A stretch of DNA of 64,000 nt from Betaproteobacteria bacterium UKL13-2 (GCA_001602455.1 CP012157.1:2971733-3035732); one strand, 5' to 3'; shown: positions 25,737-34,745, numbered from the stretch's first letter. Numbers and translations: made by a program. Notes: a model not told the origin generated them from the sequence alone.

Positions 25737-26615
25737 TCATGCTGCCAGCTTTTGTTGAGCCAACCAAGCCGAGTGGAATTCGCTCGGGATGTCATAGCCC
25801 AACCCGGAGTGGCGGCGCTTCCGGTTGTAAAAAACTTCGATGTAATCAAACAAATCAGCCCGAGCCTCGTCACGAGTCTCATACCGCCGATGGAAGACAC
25901 GCTCATTCTTCAGGCTATTGAACCAGCTTTCCATTGGCGCATTATCCCAGCAATTGCCCTTACGACTCATGCTCGATACCGCCTTCATATCCGCGATGAA
26001 CGCTTGGTAGTCATGGCTGCAATACTGGCTGCCGCGGTCGCTATGATGAATCAGCCCCGGCTTCGGCTTGCGTTTGAAGCGCGCCATCCGCAGTGCGTTT
26101 AGCACCAGCTCTTTGGTCATTCGCGCATCCATCGCATAGCCGACAATCATTCGGCTATACAAATCCATCACCACCGCGAGATACAACCAACCTTCTGCGG
26201 TCGGAATGTAGGTAATGTCAGCGGCCCAAACTTTGTCTGGTGCCGTCGTCTGAAACTGGCGATTCAGAACGTTTTGGGCGACCGGCAAATGGTGCGCAGA
26301 GTTGGTTGTGGCCTTGTAGCGGCGTTTGTGTCTGGCGCGGATACCATTGGCCTGCATGAGCTTGCGAACCCTCTCCTTGCTCACCGGCAGGCCACGCGCT
26401 TTGATTTCCCGGGCCATCCGTGGCGCACCATAGGCACCATCAAATTCGGCATGGATAGCGCGTATAACGGCCTCAAGCTGCGGCGTGCTGAGCCGGCGCT
26501 TGGCAGTTGATCCTGCGCGCCACGCGGCAAAACCGCTCTCACTCACGCTCAGTACGTCGCACATGGCGTTCAGTGGGTAGGCGCGTTCATGCCGTCGAAT
26601 CCAGGCGTACTTCAC
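25737..26615 (-). CDS. IS3 transposase OrfB
   Basis: The integrase core is complete: VWAADITYIPTAEGW (Asp), IHHSDRGSQYCSHDYQ (Asp) and MSRKGNCWDNAPMESWFNSLKNE (Glu), with HTH_21 FDGAYGAPRMAREI before it. The frame is open as far as 26735, but GTG 26615 overlapping the orfA stop (GTGA) is the natural OrfB start. The protein is usually made by frameshifting from orfA. Confidence 0.9.
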   Translation of the reverse strand: MKYAWIRRHERAYPLNAMCDVLSVSESGFAAWRAGSTAKRRLSTPQLEAVIRAIHAEFDGAYGAPRMAREIKARGLPVSKERVRKLMQANGIRARHKRRYKATTNSAHHLPVAQNVLNRQFQTTAPDKVWAADITYIPTAEGWLYLAVVMDLYSRMIVGYAMDARMTKELVLNALRMARFKRKPKPGLIHHSDRGSQYCSHDYQAFIADMKAVSSMSRKGNCWDNAPMESWFNSLKNERVFHRRYETRDEARADLFDYIEVFYNRKRRHSGLGYDIPSEFHSAWLAQQKLAA

Positions 26616-26914
26616 AGATGTTCTTTTGCAAAGTACGCCGTCGCTTTTTTTAAAATCTCGACCTCCATCTTCAGCCGTGCATTCTCGGCGCGCACCCGAG
26701 ACAGCTCCATCTGTTCCTCGCTGATCGGCTTGCAATTACTCGTCGCCCCAGCAAGCTTGCCCTGACGATGTGCCTTACGCCAACCATGCAGGGTTTGTTC
26801 AATGATCCCCAGCTCACGCGCCACGTCTGCCTGCTTCTTGCCTTCTACTTCCATCCGCCGAATCGCTTCTTGCTTAAACTCCAGCGTGTAGGTCTGCTTC
26901 GGTAATCGTTTCAT
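26612..26914 (-). CDS. IS3 transposase OrfA
   Basis: MKRLPKQTYTLEFKQEAIRR opens the HTH, with IIEQTLHGWRKAHRQG as recognition helix and a C-terminal zipper ELSRVRAENARLKMEVEILKKA. ATG 26914 is preferred over 26929 because it aligns with OrfA starts. It ends overlapping orfB; the AAAAAAAG run just before the stop is the probable frameshift site. Confidence 0.88.
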   Translation of the reverse strand: MKRLPKQTYTLEFKQEAIRRMEVEGKKQADVARELGIIEQTLHGWRKAHRQGKLAGATSNCKPISEEQMELSRVRAENARLKMEVEILKKATAYFAKEHL

Positions 26915-27046
26915 TTCCGTACCCTCCAATATCAGGATTATCCTGCTATCGTTCGTACTCGAAATTCGCGACCAACCTCAAACAGTGTCTTGAACTGTTT
27001 TACCTCGATACACCACCACATCTTTACCTCAACTAGAGTCAATAAT

Positions 27047-27357
27047 GCGGATAGGAAATCCAACCGCATGAGGGCGATTATGACCCATGTTTTGGGCATC
27101 ACAGGCCTTCAGCCTGGGTCTGCCTGAGCGCTTGTTCAAGGCCAGTCGCCCGAGATTTTTCGGTTTGCGCATTTTTGGGCAGCACCAGGCGCAGCCCTGC
27201 CCCGCAGCGTTGGCAAAACCGCTGCCGCCATTGCTCACCAACTGATGCGCTGATCGACCTCAAAGTCCGGCGCCGGTTGGGCCGCTTCGTCCCAATCTGG
27301 CTCAACCTCGACACCCTCGCCCATGGGCGCATCGCACCCGTCCCACAGCGGTGGCCC
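27047..27357 (-). mobile_element. IS91-like element, copy 5 (short)
   Basis: GCGGATAGG boundary at 27047 with 311 bp of homology. It holds the non-coding 3' region and only the last ~40 codons of the transposase (stop at 27235), ending at GTGGCCCG. Bases near the stop match copy 3. After it the sequence returns to the chromosomal type, so this copy marks the right edge of the array. Confidence 0.85.
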
Positions 27358-27401
27358 GAAAGCGGCGATTTGACGTTTGAAATTACCGGCCCTACGCCGC
27401 T

Positions 27402-27779
27402 CTATCGAGCAGCGTTTGGTGGATTCGTAGTTTGGGCATCTTTATTGCGAAGTGCTGCCGGCGTCCAGTTTTCGGGCTGTTGATTACACGAAGCCAATTG
27501 CTCAGCCGATAACATGCGCTGAAGTTGAGGAAGTACCCGACTAAGATGGCTTTGCAGTTCACGCTCGTGCGGTGCAGAAAACTTGCGCGCCCGCATTGCC
27601 CAAACGCAGGCATTTAGCATGTCCTTCTCTCCGAGCTGGCCCGCTACGGCTTTGAAATAGACGACAAGCGCTCTGGCAAAGAGGTTTATCTTGACGGATG
27701 CTGGGCCGAGATATTTCAGCGTCACATCGTGGCTTGGCAGGTGAACACGCCCAGTCAGGAAGAAGTCGAAAGTACGCAT
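27402..27779 (-). CDS. Hypothetical protein
   Basis: A 125-residue frame that starts MRTFDFFLTGRVHLPSHDVT and has no family I recognise. It has a short hydrophobic stretch (INLFARALVVYFKAVAGQL) but no convincing membrane span, and a polar C-terminus rich in Gln and Asn. It follows the YciB-like gene by 42 bp on the same strand and may be its operon partner. The upstream in-frame stop makes the ATG at 27779 the only start. Its end is close to the IS91 array border, so the 3' part might be altered. Confidence 0.4.
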   Translation of the reverse strand: MRTFDFFLTGRVHLPSHDVTLKYLGPASVKINLFARALVVYFKAVAGQLGEKDMLNACVWAMRARKFSAPHERELQSHLSRVLPQLQRMLSAEQLASCNQQPENWTPAALRNKDAQTTNPPNAAR

Positions 27780-27821
27780 TGAGCAATATGCTGAGCTGGT
27801 GCAAATCCCGGTGGTGGTGCA

Positions 27822-28787
27822 CTAGGCGTCTGGTGGAGCCTTAGCGCCCCTTGCGAATCGTACAACAAAGTAAGCCAAGCCCATCACAATGAAAATGTCG
27901 ACAAAGGTCGTGTAAAACAGCCAATTGTCGGTAGTCAGCAGCTTCGCAGCAGCGTAATTGAGCGCCGCCATCAGCAGTCCGAGGCTGCCCATGCCAATCG
28001 CCAAGCGGCCTGTATTGAGGTCTGCGTAGGGCATAAAGCGCGCCAGCCCTTTGCCGATATAGCGACCGCCGCGCACACCATCCAGCAAAAAGAAACTCGC
28101 TGCAATCAAACCGATCATAGTGCCGCGCAGCTTGATCCATTCGCTATCGGCAAGCAACAATGCCAGGCCCGCGGAAATGCAAAGCATCACAATTCCAAAC
28201 AAGGCGAGGCCACCTGTGACATCGATTTTTGTGATCCGCTGAAATGCAACCAAGCCAAAGCCGAAAGCGATGCCAGCGAGCGCGGCAGATTGCAAATCGG
28301 TAAGTTTTGCGATTGCGTAGAACAGCAATCCGGTGACCACATCGACCGCGAAGGGCAGACGGTTGTGCGGTGCGAGGACACCACTCTCCTTGGGATTGGG
28401 CCCCTCGCCGCGCGCTTCGGCCATGCTTTCCCGTATGGTTTTTTGCTTGACGGCGTTTTCGCGGTACTTCTCCGGATATGAAGGTACTTGGCCCGCATGG
28501 CTCTCGTATATGACCCGCTCATCGATCCGCACTACCGCACCTGTTGTCCATACTCCGATGTAACCGAAATCGACCTCAAGCTGTCGCCCGTCTGGCAGGG
28601 TCGTCAGAAGCCGGTGATTGCGAACCGACTCCGGTCCCACAAATGGCGTTTGATCCTTCGCCTGCTCAACACCATTCAAGGTGAGCACTGAATAAAGCCC
28701 ATCGCTACGCACATGACTTGCAACTGCGACCGAGAGCCCATCGACGGAAAACCGCCGCGTGGGATACCGCCACCAGGTAAAACTCAT
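27822..28787 (-). CDS. YciB/IspZ-like membrane protein with soluble N-terminal domain
   Basis: A 321-residue protein. Residues 1-130 are soluble and beta-rich (WWRYPTRRFSVDGLSVAVASH). From ~145 to the end there are about six membrane helices whose pattern follows the YciB/IspZ (septation protein A) family: VDVVTGLLFYAIAKLTDLQSA, ADSEWIKLRGTMIGLIAASFFL and TDNWLFYTTF (compare the STDxWVNFKVFG end of IspZ). It is longer than YciB because of the extra domain. An FNR-type box lies upstream, suggesting oxygen-dependent control. Function in this fused form is unknown. Confidence 0.7.
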   Translation of the reverse strand: MSFTWWRYPTRRFSVDGLSVAVASHVRSDGLYSVLTLNGVEQAKDQTPFVGPESVRNHRLLTTLPDGRQLEVDFGYIGVWTTGAVVRIDERVIYESHAGQVPSYPEKYRENAVKQKTIRESMAEARGEGPNPKESGVLAPHNRLPFAVDVVTGLLFYAIAKLTDLQSAALAGIAFGFGLVAFQRITKIDVTGGLALFGIVMLCISAGLALLLADSEWIKLRGTMIGLIAASFFLLDGVRGGRYIGKGLARFMPYADLNTGRLAIGMGSLGLLMAALNYAAAKLLTTDNWLFYTTFVDIFIVMGLAYFVVRFARGAKAPPDA

Positions 28788-28847
28788 CGCTAAACTCCAA
28801 GGTTGTATCTCGCAATTATCCTAGGATGGCCTGGCAACGCCCTGCAT

Positions 28848-29102
28848 TTACCGCCTAAAGGCTTGACCTGCGTCAAAGACACAACCCTGCGGGGAAATAA
28901 ACGATGCCGAACAGCCGCCGATATTCACCGTCGCGCGCATGACGTAATCGGTCCACGCCTTATCCGGCGTGAAGTTGTACTTCGCCCTGATTTGCTCGCG
29001 TGGTAAGTTGTCGAAGGTCCACATACCTTCGTCGGCTACTGCACTCGTCGCAGATGTTGCGATAAGTGAACTGAGCAAAATTGAAATGGCAGAAAACCTC
29101 AT
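28848..29102 (-). pseudogene. S46 peptidase (dipeptidyl-peptidase 7/11-like), N-terminal remnant
   Basis: ATG 29102 begins a signal peptide (MRFSAISILLSSLIATSATSA) followed by DEGMWTFDNLPREQIRAKY and GGCSASFISPQG. This is the conserved N-terminus of periplasmic S46 serine peptidases, which normally continues to the catalytic His (TNHHC) and ~700 residues. Here the frame leaves the family right after SPQG and stops at 28848. The frame open up to 29270 is not native. A dead remnant; the promoter of the YciB-like gene now occupies the break point. Confidence 0.7.
28863..28876 (-). promoter_or_regulatory. FNR/ANR-type box upstream of the YciB-like gene
   Basis: TTGACCTGCGTCAA is a palindromic match to the CRP/FNR family site. 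A GATAAT -10 (minus strand, 28820-28815) puts the box centre at about -61 from the likely transcription start, the class I activator position. Confidence 0.5.
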
Positions 29103-29176
29103 GGGATGTCTACTTTCTGCGGTACGGTGCGCCGGTGCGCGGTGATGATGCGATTCAAATTGATGATGATTGTGAA

Positions 29177-29297
29177 GGGAACTTCTATAAACCTGCTGCA
29201 TGGGCGAGTCTGTCAGTTCCGGTGCTCGCCGTACACTGGGTACGTGTCCGCTCCTCACTGCCAACTTCACCCGCTCGTGACGGTTTTTAGAAGTTCC
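29177..29297. repeat. Short inverted-end repeat, copy A
   Basis: It starts GGGAACTTCTATAAAC, ends AGAAGTTCC, and shares the core TGCTGCATGGGCGA and GTGCTCGCCGTACACTGGGTACGTGTCC with copy B. No coding frame. The layout is that of a miniature inverted-repeat or intergenic repeat element. Confidence 0.65.
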
Positions 29298-29305
29298 GTG
29301 AAATG

Positions 29306-29373
29306 AAAAGTCCCCTATTGACGGGCGTTTTCAGCAATAAAGGCTTGAAGATGCCCGTCAATAGGGGACTTTT
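29306..29373. repeat. Perfect 21-bp inverted repeat
   Basis: Arms at 29306-29326 and 29353-29373 (AAAAGTCCCC...GACGGGC and its exact complement) enclose a 26-base loop. It lies precisely between repeat copies A and B. As RNA it would be a very stable stem in either direction. Confidence 0.7.
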
Positions 29374-29380
29374 AAAACTA

Positions 29381-29514
29381 GGGAACTTCTATAAACTTGC
29401 TGCATGGGCGAATTTCGCGCCAGCGGTGCTCGCCGTACACTGGGTACGTGTCCCGTGTTTGCCAAACCCGTCGGCACGAACTTCGCCCGCTCGCGACGGT
29501 TTCGAGAAGTTCCC
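29381..29514. repeat. Short inverted-end repeat, copy B
   Basis: 134 bp with perfect 10-bp terminal inverted repeats GGGAACTTCT/AGAAGTTCCC. A direct repeat of copy A with internal differences and a ~13-bp insertion (GTTTGCCAAACC region). Confidence 0.65.
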
Positions 29515-29515
29515 T

Positions 29516-29722
29516 CTACTTTGATTCCTCAGCCTCTGGCAGCGGAAAGTAAGCGTAGGGGGCTTTCGGCGCTTCAGAGACTGCATTACGGCGCTGTTGG
29601 TCGGGATCTAATTTCTTGTCCCACCAGGTTGCGCGGTTCGCCTTTTGCAGCGCCTGTAGGTCGGGCTGTTTGTCGAGCATGTCACGAAGAAATTTCGTGA
29701 GGTCAGATTCATACATGGCCAT
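29516..29722 (-). CDS. DUF3460 family protein
   Basis: 68 residues: MAMYESDLTKFLRDMLDKQP followed by KANRATWWDKKLDPDQQRR and APYAYFPLP, matching DUF3460, a small family of unknown role found in Burkholderiales and relatives. Full family length. Its stop is only 2 bp from repeat copy B, so that repeat forms the 3' end of its transcript. Confidence 0.85.
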   Translation of the reverse strand: MAMYESDLTKFLRDMLDKQPDLQALQKANRATWWDKKLDPDQQRRNAVSEAPKAPYAYFPLPEAEESK

Positions 29723-29915
29723 GGCTGAAAACTCGTGCGATTAAAGACAGGCGCATTTTATCACCCGGCTTAGGCCGACATTGTGCCCATGCGCGTCGGA
29801 CGCGCTTTCCATCCCGATGTCTGCCGCCCTCGCGATAACGCCCATCGGTGCGGGTTCGAAAGAGCGCCTGCACGGGGGTGACCGAACCCGATTTTTTTAC
29901 CTAAAGCGGCTAATG

Positions 29916-30881
29916 CTAGTACCCGCGTTTTACATCCACCACCACGGGTATGGCACCTGACTCGCGAAAGGCGTGAATATTAGCCGCCACAATCATCGAA
30001 GCGGTGGTGCGGTTGGTGGGCGCGGAGATATGCGGCAGCACGGTGATTTTTGGGTGATTCCAAAGTACGCTGTTTGTCGGCAAAGGCTCCTCGTCAAACA
30101 CATCGAGCACAGCGTGTGACAGTTTTTCGCCGTCCAGCGCCTGTAACAACGCATCGGTATTCACAACGGCACTGCGTGCAAAGTTGATCACACTTGCACC
30201 TTCCCGCATCGCGGCGATACGTTCGGCATTGAGCAGGTGATGGGTGTCCGAAGTCAGCGGCAACAACACAACAACGACATTAGCTCTCGCCAGCACCATA
30301 TGCAGCCCCGTCCCGCCGGTGAACGTCTCGACACCATTGATCGACTTCGCCGAATGGCTCCAGCCGATGACGCGATAACCAGCATCGACCAGCCGCGCCG
30401 CCGCAGCCCGCCCCAACTCACCGAGACCAAGAATACCGACGGTGAGCGCACCCGCGGCCACATAAGTGTGTGACCGCCAAATGCGCTCGCGCTGCTGCGC
30501 CGCATATGCTGGCATATCGCGGTGGAGGTAGAGCGTCCACGCCAGCACCGCTTCGGCCATCGTCTGCGCCAGCATCGGATCGACCAAACGCACCAGCGGC
30601 AACTGGCGCGCCGCCGCCAGTGGCACAAGACGCTCAACACCTGCCCACACACTGTGAATCCATTTCAAATGGGGATAACGAGCCATACGTTCAGGCGACG
30701 GGTCGGCGACGATGGCGATCTCAACCAAAAGCGCCTCCGTATCCGACAAAGCGTTATCGTCCACGATACGCTCGCACGGCATCGCTTGCGCAAGCATCTC
30801 AATCCAGCGCGAGCCATCTTGCCGTGAGACGAAGGCGATGGGCGCGAGCGCGCCAGAGCGCGAAGTCGTGTGTGTCGTCAT
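29916..30881 (-). CDS. Glyoxylate/hydroxypyruvate reductase A-like 2-hydroxyacid dehydrogenase
   Basis: 321 residues. The Rossmann motif GILGLGELGRAAAARL lies near residues 145-160; INFARSAVVNTDALLQAL and LDVFDEEPLP carry the substrate Arg and catalytic Glu regions, and LPHISAPT the catalytic His. The N-terminal catalytic part (HLKWIHSVWAGVERLV) is of the GhrA/YcdW type, which reduces glyoxylate or hydroxypyruvate with NAD(P)H in the cytosol. No operon partner is clear; the 190 bp downstream hold nothing recognisable. Confidence 0.88.
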   Translation of the reverse strand: MTTHTTSRSGALAPIAFVSRQDGSRWIEMLAQAMPCERIVDDNALSDTEALLVEIAIVADPSPERMARYPHLKWIHSVWAGVERLVPLAAARQLPLVRLVDPMLAQTMAEAVLAWTLYLHRDMPAYAAQQRERIWRSHTYVAAGALTVGILGLGELGRAAAARLVDAGYRVIGWSHSAKSINGVETFTGGTGLHMVLARANVVVVLLPLTSDTHHLLNAERIAAMREGASVINFARSAVVNTDALLQALDGEKLSHAVLDVFDEEPLPTNSVLWNHPKITVLPHISAPTNRTTASMIVAANIHAFRESGAIPVVVDVKRGY

Positions 30882-30922
30882 GGTTTGCGCGAGATTAGTG
30901 TGGGCTGCTTAGCGTCGAGCGA

Positions 30923-31333
30923 TTACGCGTAAACCGCGTCCCAATGGCGAAAGCCTTTGATCTCGAGCGGATTACCAAACGGATCAACAAAAAACATCGT
31001 GTGCTGCTCGCCTGGCTCACCCGCAAATCGAATGCTTGGCGGAATGACAAACTTGATTCCAGCGGCGGTCAGCCGTGCGGCAAGCGCGCGCCAATCATCG
31101 AGTGCCAGCACCACGCCAAAGTGCGGCATCGGCACTAAGTGTTCACCAACGCGACCGGTCGGCGCGGTCGTCAGAGGCGTTCCCAGATGGAGCGATAACT
31201 GATGACCGAAAAACGAAAAATCGATCCACGTTACGGTGCTGCGACCTTCCTCGCAACCAAGTACGCCGCCGTAAAACTGGCGCGCCTGATTGAGATCGGT
31301 GATGTTTAAGGCAAGATGAAAAATACTCGTCAT
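30923..31333 (-). CDS. VOC family (glyoxalase/bleomycin-resistance fold) protein
   Basis: 136 residues from ATG 31333 (MTSIFHLALNITDLNQARQFYGGVLGC), preferred to the upstream start. Metal ligands are likely His in FHLALN, His in PHFGVVLAL and Glu in FGNPLEIKGF. FGHQLSLHL and DPFGNPLEIKG are typical of VOC dioxygenase-like proteins. It starts 14 bp after iscX stops, on the same strand, so it may be read from the isc operon. Substrate unknown. Confidence 0.85.
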   Translation of the reverse strand: MTSIFHLALNITDLNQARQFYGGVLGCEEGRSTVTWIDFSFFGHQLSLHLGTPLTTAPTGRVGEHLVPMPHFGVVLALDDWRALAARLTAAGIKFVIPPSIRFAGEPGEQHTMFFVDPFGNPLEIKGFRHWDAVYA

Positions 31334-31347
31334 CGTTTTACTCCAAA

Positions 31348-31548
31348 CTACTGCAGCTCGTCGATCCACGCCGCTTGTATCGCTTCGAGTATTTTTTCTC
31401 CTGATCGGTCGGGTGAATCACTGAATTCTTCTAGCGCCATCACCCAAGCATGCAGGTCAGTGAAACGAATGGTCTTTGGGTCAACGTCGGGGTGCGCTTC
31501 GGAAAGCTGGATCGCGATCTCCAACGTATCGGTCCATTTGAGCGACAT
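31348..31548 (-). CDS. iscX: Fe-S assembly protein IscX
   Basis: 66 residues with WTDTLEIAIQLSEAHPDVDPKTIRFTDLHAWV, the full IscX (YfhJ) pattern including the DP-x3-RFTDL motif. IscX binds IscS and iron and tunes cluster assembly. The ATG overlaps the last base of the fdx stop, so the two are translationally coupled. It is the last gene of the isc operon proper. Confidence 0.95.
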   Translation of the reverse strand: MSLKWTDTLEIAIQLSEAHPDVDPKTIRFTDLHAWVMALEEFSDSPDRSGEKILEAIQAAWIDELQ

Positions 31549-31886
31549 CAGTGGTTCTCCCGTGCATGGTTGATGGTGTACTTCGGAATCTCAATGGTGA
31601 GCGGCGTTGTGCCGATTTTTAACTGACAAGAAAGACGTGACTGTGGCGTGAGGCCCCACGCCATATCGAGCATGTCTTCTTCTTTTTCTTCCGCCGCAGG
31701 AAGTGAGGCGATACCTTCGCGAACGATGATATGGCAAGTGGTGCAAGCGCACGATTTTTCGCACGCGTGCTCGATGGCGATTTGGTTTTGCAGCATCGCG
31801 TCACACAGCGATGTTCCAGGCGCGACATCGAGCGTGGCACCCGTGCGACAGAGTTTTTCGTGGGGAAGAATTGTGATGATTGTCAT
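31548..31886 (-). CDS. fdx: ISC-type [2Fe-2S] ferredoxin
   Basis: 112 residues. Cluster ligands are seen in HACEKSCACTTCH (C-x5-C-x2-C) and LSCQL, the adrenodoxin-type pattern. The ferredoxin supplies electrons to IscS/IscU during cluster building. The fdx-iscX order after hscA is standard. 23 bp separate it from hscA. Confidence 0.95.
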   Translation of the reverse strand: MTIITILPHEKLCRTGATLDVAPGTSLCDAMLQNQIAIEHACEKSCACTTCHIIVREGIASLPAAEEKEEDMLDMAWGLTPQSRLSCQLKIGTTPLTIEIPKYTINHARENH

Positions 31887-31909
31887 TGTTCAGTCTTTAC
31901 CTTTACCAA

Positions 31910-33784
31910 TTAAGGCCCGATTTTTGCAATCTCATCGAGTGACTTTCCGGTAAGTGCCTTGGCGACACTTTTGTCCATTCGTTTTGCGGCAAATGTCTCG
32001 GTTGCCGTCGAGAGTTTTTCAATCGCTGCCTTGATCGCCGACGCATCACCCTCCGACTGGCGGCGATGCAAGCGTTCAATTTCTTGCAGTATCAGCGCCC
32101 GCTCGGTGGCGCTCAACAAATCAGCATCTACCGCCATCGCCGCTTGCACGGCTTCGATGAGACGTTGCGCGTCAGTTCTGGCTTCGGCCAACACTCGGGC
32201 TGCGGCGTCGTCCTTGGCGTAGGTAAAACTCGCCTGCAACATGGTGGCAATCTCGGCGTCTGTTAGGCCATAGGATGGTTTCACATCGACCTGTGCGACT
32301 ACGCCGCTGGTCAATTCCTGTGCAACGACCGATACCAATCCATCGGCATCGACTTGGAATGTCACGCGGATGCGTGCGGCACCGGCAACCATCGGCGGTA
32401 TACCGCGTAAGCTGAACTGCGCAAGCGATCGACAATCCTTCACCAGCTCACGCTCACCCTGCACCACATGCAACGCGATCGCCGTTTGGCCGTCTTTGAA
32501 GGTGGTGAATTCTTGCGCCCGCGCCACGGGAATGGTCGAATTACGTGGCACCAATTTTTCCACCAAGCCGCCCATCGTTTCAATGCCAAGTGAGAGCGGA
32601 ATGACATCGAGCAAAAGCATATCGTCGCCAGACTTATTACCGGCCAGGATATTTGCTTGAATTGCGGCACCAAGCGCCACCACTTTGTCGGGATCAACGT
32701 TGTTGAGTAGCGGCTTACCGAAGAACCCATTTACCGCAGCTTGTACATGCAGCATACGCGTCGCGCCGCCGACCATGACGATACCAGTGATGTCGTCGAC
32801 AGCAAGTTTGGCGTCCCGCAGCGCTTTTTTAACCGGGGACAATGTGCGTTCCACTAAATGCGCTGTCATGTTGTGGAATTCGGCGCGCGACAGCTTCACG
32901 TTAAGCGTCTGACCGTAACTGAGATCAATTTCGGCTGATGCGTCATCCGCCGTTGTGAGGTCTTCCTTCACGGCCCGCGCAGCCATCAACATGCGGCGAA
33001 GATCTTTGTGATTCGCACTTGCCAGCCCGTGCAATCTGCGCCAATGCGCGGCAATGGCTTGGTCAAAATCATCACCACCGAGCGCGGAGTCGCCATTGGT
33101 CGACAATACTTCGAACACGCCGCGCGTCAATTTGAGGATAGAGATGTCGAACGTACCGCCGCCAAGATCGAACACCGCAAACGTTCCTTCGCTGGCGTTA
33201 TCGAGGCCGTAGGCAATCGCCGCGGCTGTGGGCTCATTGAGTAAACGCAGCACATTCAAGCCGGCGAGTCGGGCGGCGTCTTTGGTCGCTTGACGCTGGG
33301 CATCGTCAAAGTATGCCGGTACCGTGATGACCGCACCGACCAGCGGCCCGGCAAGTGCAGCCTCGGCTTGCACACGCAGCACCCGCAGGATGTCGGCGGA
33401 AACATCGACGGGCGATTTCAGGCCGGCGACGGTTTCAATCTTCACCATGCCGGGGGCATCAATAAATTTGTAAGGCAATGCGCCGTAGCGCGCAACATCT
33501 GCCATGCCGCGCCCCATGAATCGTTTTACCGACACAATGATGTTGGCCGGATCATCGGCCTGTTCCGCTTTTGGTTGGCGACCAACGGTCACACCACCGT
33601 CTGCAAAGTAGCGGACCACCGAGGGCGTCAATTTGTTGCCCTCTTGGTTTAGCAACACTTCGGCGGTTCCACTCTTGACGGTGGCGACTAATGAGTTCGT
33701 CGTGCCAAGATCAATACCCACCGCAAGGCGATGCTCGTGCGGCGCGGTGGATTCGCCTGGTTCAGCAATTTGTAGCAACGCCAT
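31910..33784 (-). CDS. hscA: Fe-S protein assembly chaperone HscA (Hsp70)
   Basis: 624 residues. [15 protein letters not shown] begins the actin-like ATPase domain, with [13 protein letters not shown] and [11 protein letters not shown] as phosphate and adenosine motifs. The C-terminal half ([32 protein letters not shown]) is the peptide-binding domain. HscA with HscB releases the Fe-S cluster from IscU by binding its LPPVK motif, which IscU in this cluster has. It starts 8 bp after hscB. Confidence 0.97.
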   Translation of the reverse strand: MALLQIAEPGESTAPHEHRLAVGIDLGTTNSLVATVKSGTAEVLLNQEGNKLTPSVVRYFADGGVTVGRQPKAEQADDPANIIVSVKRFMGRGMADVARYGALPYKFIDAPGMVKIETVAGLKSPVDVSADILRVLRVQAEAALAGPLVGAVITVPAYFDDAQRQATKDAARLAGLNVLRLLNEPTAAAIAYGLDNASEGTFAVFDLGGGTFDISILKLTRGVFEVLSTNGDSALGGDDFDQAIAAHWRRLHGLASANHKDLRRMLMAARAVKEDLTTADDASAEIDLSYGQTLNVKLSRAEFHNMTAHLVERTLSPVKKALRDAKLAVDDITGIVMVGGATRMLHVQAAVNGFFGKPLLNNVDPDKVVALGAAIQANILAGNKSGDDMLLLDVIPLSLGIETMGGLVEKLVPRNSTIPVARAQEFTTFKDGQTAIALHVVQGERELVKDCRSLAQFSLRGIPPMVAGAARIRVTFQVDADGLVSVVAQELTSGVVAQVDVKPSYGLTDAEIATMLQASFTYAKDDAAARVLAEARTDAQRLIEAVQAAMAVDADLLSATERALILQEIERLHRRQSEGDASAIKAAIEKLSTATETFAAKRMDKSVAKALTGKSLDEIAKIGP

Positions 33785-33792
33785 GTTGTGCT

Positions 33793-34353
33793 CTAACTTT
33801 CCATTGCCTCGCTGGCGAGATCAATTTCTTCGCCAAGCTTTTCGAGGAAACGTAGTTTACGCACGGTGTCGCGCGCCTCTCGCATGGTCGCTACATTCGA
33901 CAACTGTGCGGCGAGTCGATCGAAAAGTACACGCTCTTCCGAGCGCTTGTCTTTCGCTAATTGCTCAAGCGCACGATCATCGTGTGCATTTCTTGCGGCC
34001 ACCACCGCTTCGCGCCAATCCATTTGCTGTATCAAGAAGGCCACCGGCATGGCGGTGTTGGACTCTTCCTCTGTGTCGATGCCGTTGAGCGTCAGCAAAT
34101 ACCGTCCGCGAGCGAGTGGAGACTTGAGCGTGCGGTAGGCCTCGTTGACCTGCATGGCCCACTGCGCCGCGATGCGCTTTTCAGCGTCTGGGGCATTGGC
34201 AAACCGATCCGGGTGGACTTCGCGCTGAAGATCGCGATACGTTTGTTCCAGCGCGGCCACGTCGAGGTCAAAACCCACCGGCAGTCCGAACAAAGCAAAG
34301 TGGCTCTTGGAGAAATCGGGGCTCATGACGCAATCGATACGCAAAGCGGACAT
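33793..34353 (-). CDS. hscB: Fe-S assembly co-chaperone HscB
   Basis: 186 residues from ATG 34353; a start at ATG 34326 ([13 protein letters not shown]) is equally possible and would give 177. The J-domain contains [13 protein letters not shown] with the HPD triad; the C-terminal helical bundle binds IscU. It stimulates the ATPase of HscA encoded next. About 70 bp separate it from iscA. Confidence 0.95.
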   Translation of the reverse strand: MSALRIDCVMSPDFSKSHFALFGLPVGFDLDVAALEQTYRDLQREVHPDRFANAPDAEKRIAAQWAMQVNEAYRTLKSPLARGRYLLTLNGIDTEEESNTAMPVAFLIQQMDWREAVVAARNAHDDRALEQLAKDKRSEERVLFDRLAAQLSNVATMREARDTVRKLRFLEKLGEEIDLASEAMES

Positions 34354-34421
34354 ACCGCTTCGTCATTTTTTTGGGAATTACCGGTAAGGGAAAGGCTGAA
34401 ATCGACTTCGAAAGAAAACGA

Positions 34422-34745
34422 CTAAACGTTAAAGCTCTCGCCGCAACCGCATTTGTCTTTCTCTTGCGGATTGTTGAATTTAAAGCCTTCGTTCAAACCT
34501 TCGCGCACAAAATCGAGCTCGGTGCCATCAATATAGACAAGGCTCTTTGGGTCAACAAACACTTTGACGCCGTGCGATTCGAAGGCTTGATCTTCTGTGG
34601 ATGGCTCATCGACAAACTCGAGTTTGTAAGCCATGCCAGAGCAGCCCGTGGTGCGTACCCCAAAGCGTAAGCCAACTCCCTTGCCACGTTTGGTCATGTA
34701 ATTTTGTACGTGGTTCGCAGCGCGCTCGGTCAGTGTGATTGACAT
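34422..34745 (-). CDS. iscA: Fe-S assembly protein IscA
   Basis: 107 residues with the three A-type carrier cysteines: C35 in [13 protein letters not shown] and C99/C101 in CGCGESFNV at the C-terminus. It acts as an iron or cluster carrier toward [4Fe-4S] targets. It lies 33 bp after iscU. Confidence 0.96.
   Translation of the reverse strand: MSITLTERAANHVQNYMTKRGKGVGLRFGVRTTGCSGMAYKLEFVDEPSTEDQAFESHGVKVFVDPKSLVYIDGTELDFVREGLNEGFKFNNPQEKDKCGCGESFNV

Larger units (their letters stand above)
25722..26959 (-). mobile_element. IS3-family insertion sequence
   Basis: The two ends share inverted sequence around GTACGAACG-TAGC (left near 25722, right near 26959). Borders are accurate to a few bases; no target duplication is certain. 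It holds orfA and orfB with a GTGA overlap and an A7G slippery run. It removed most of the toxin gene. Confidence 0.8.

Noticed and set aside
26961-27046. Short minus-strand segment (GKDVVVYRGKTVQDTV) between IS3 and IS91 copy 5 as the upstream part of the lost toxin
   Set aside because: It could belong to the toxin, but the frame does not join to the tail across the IS and is too short to recognise.
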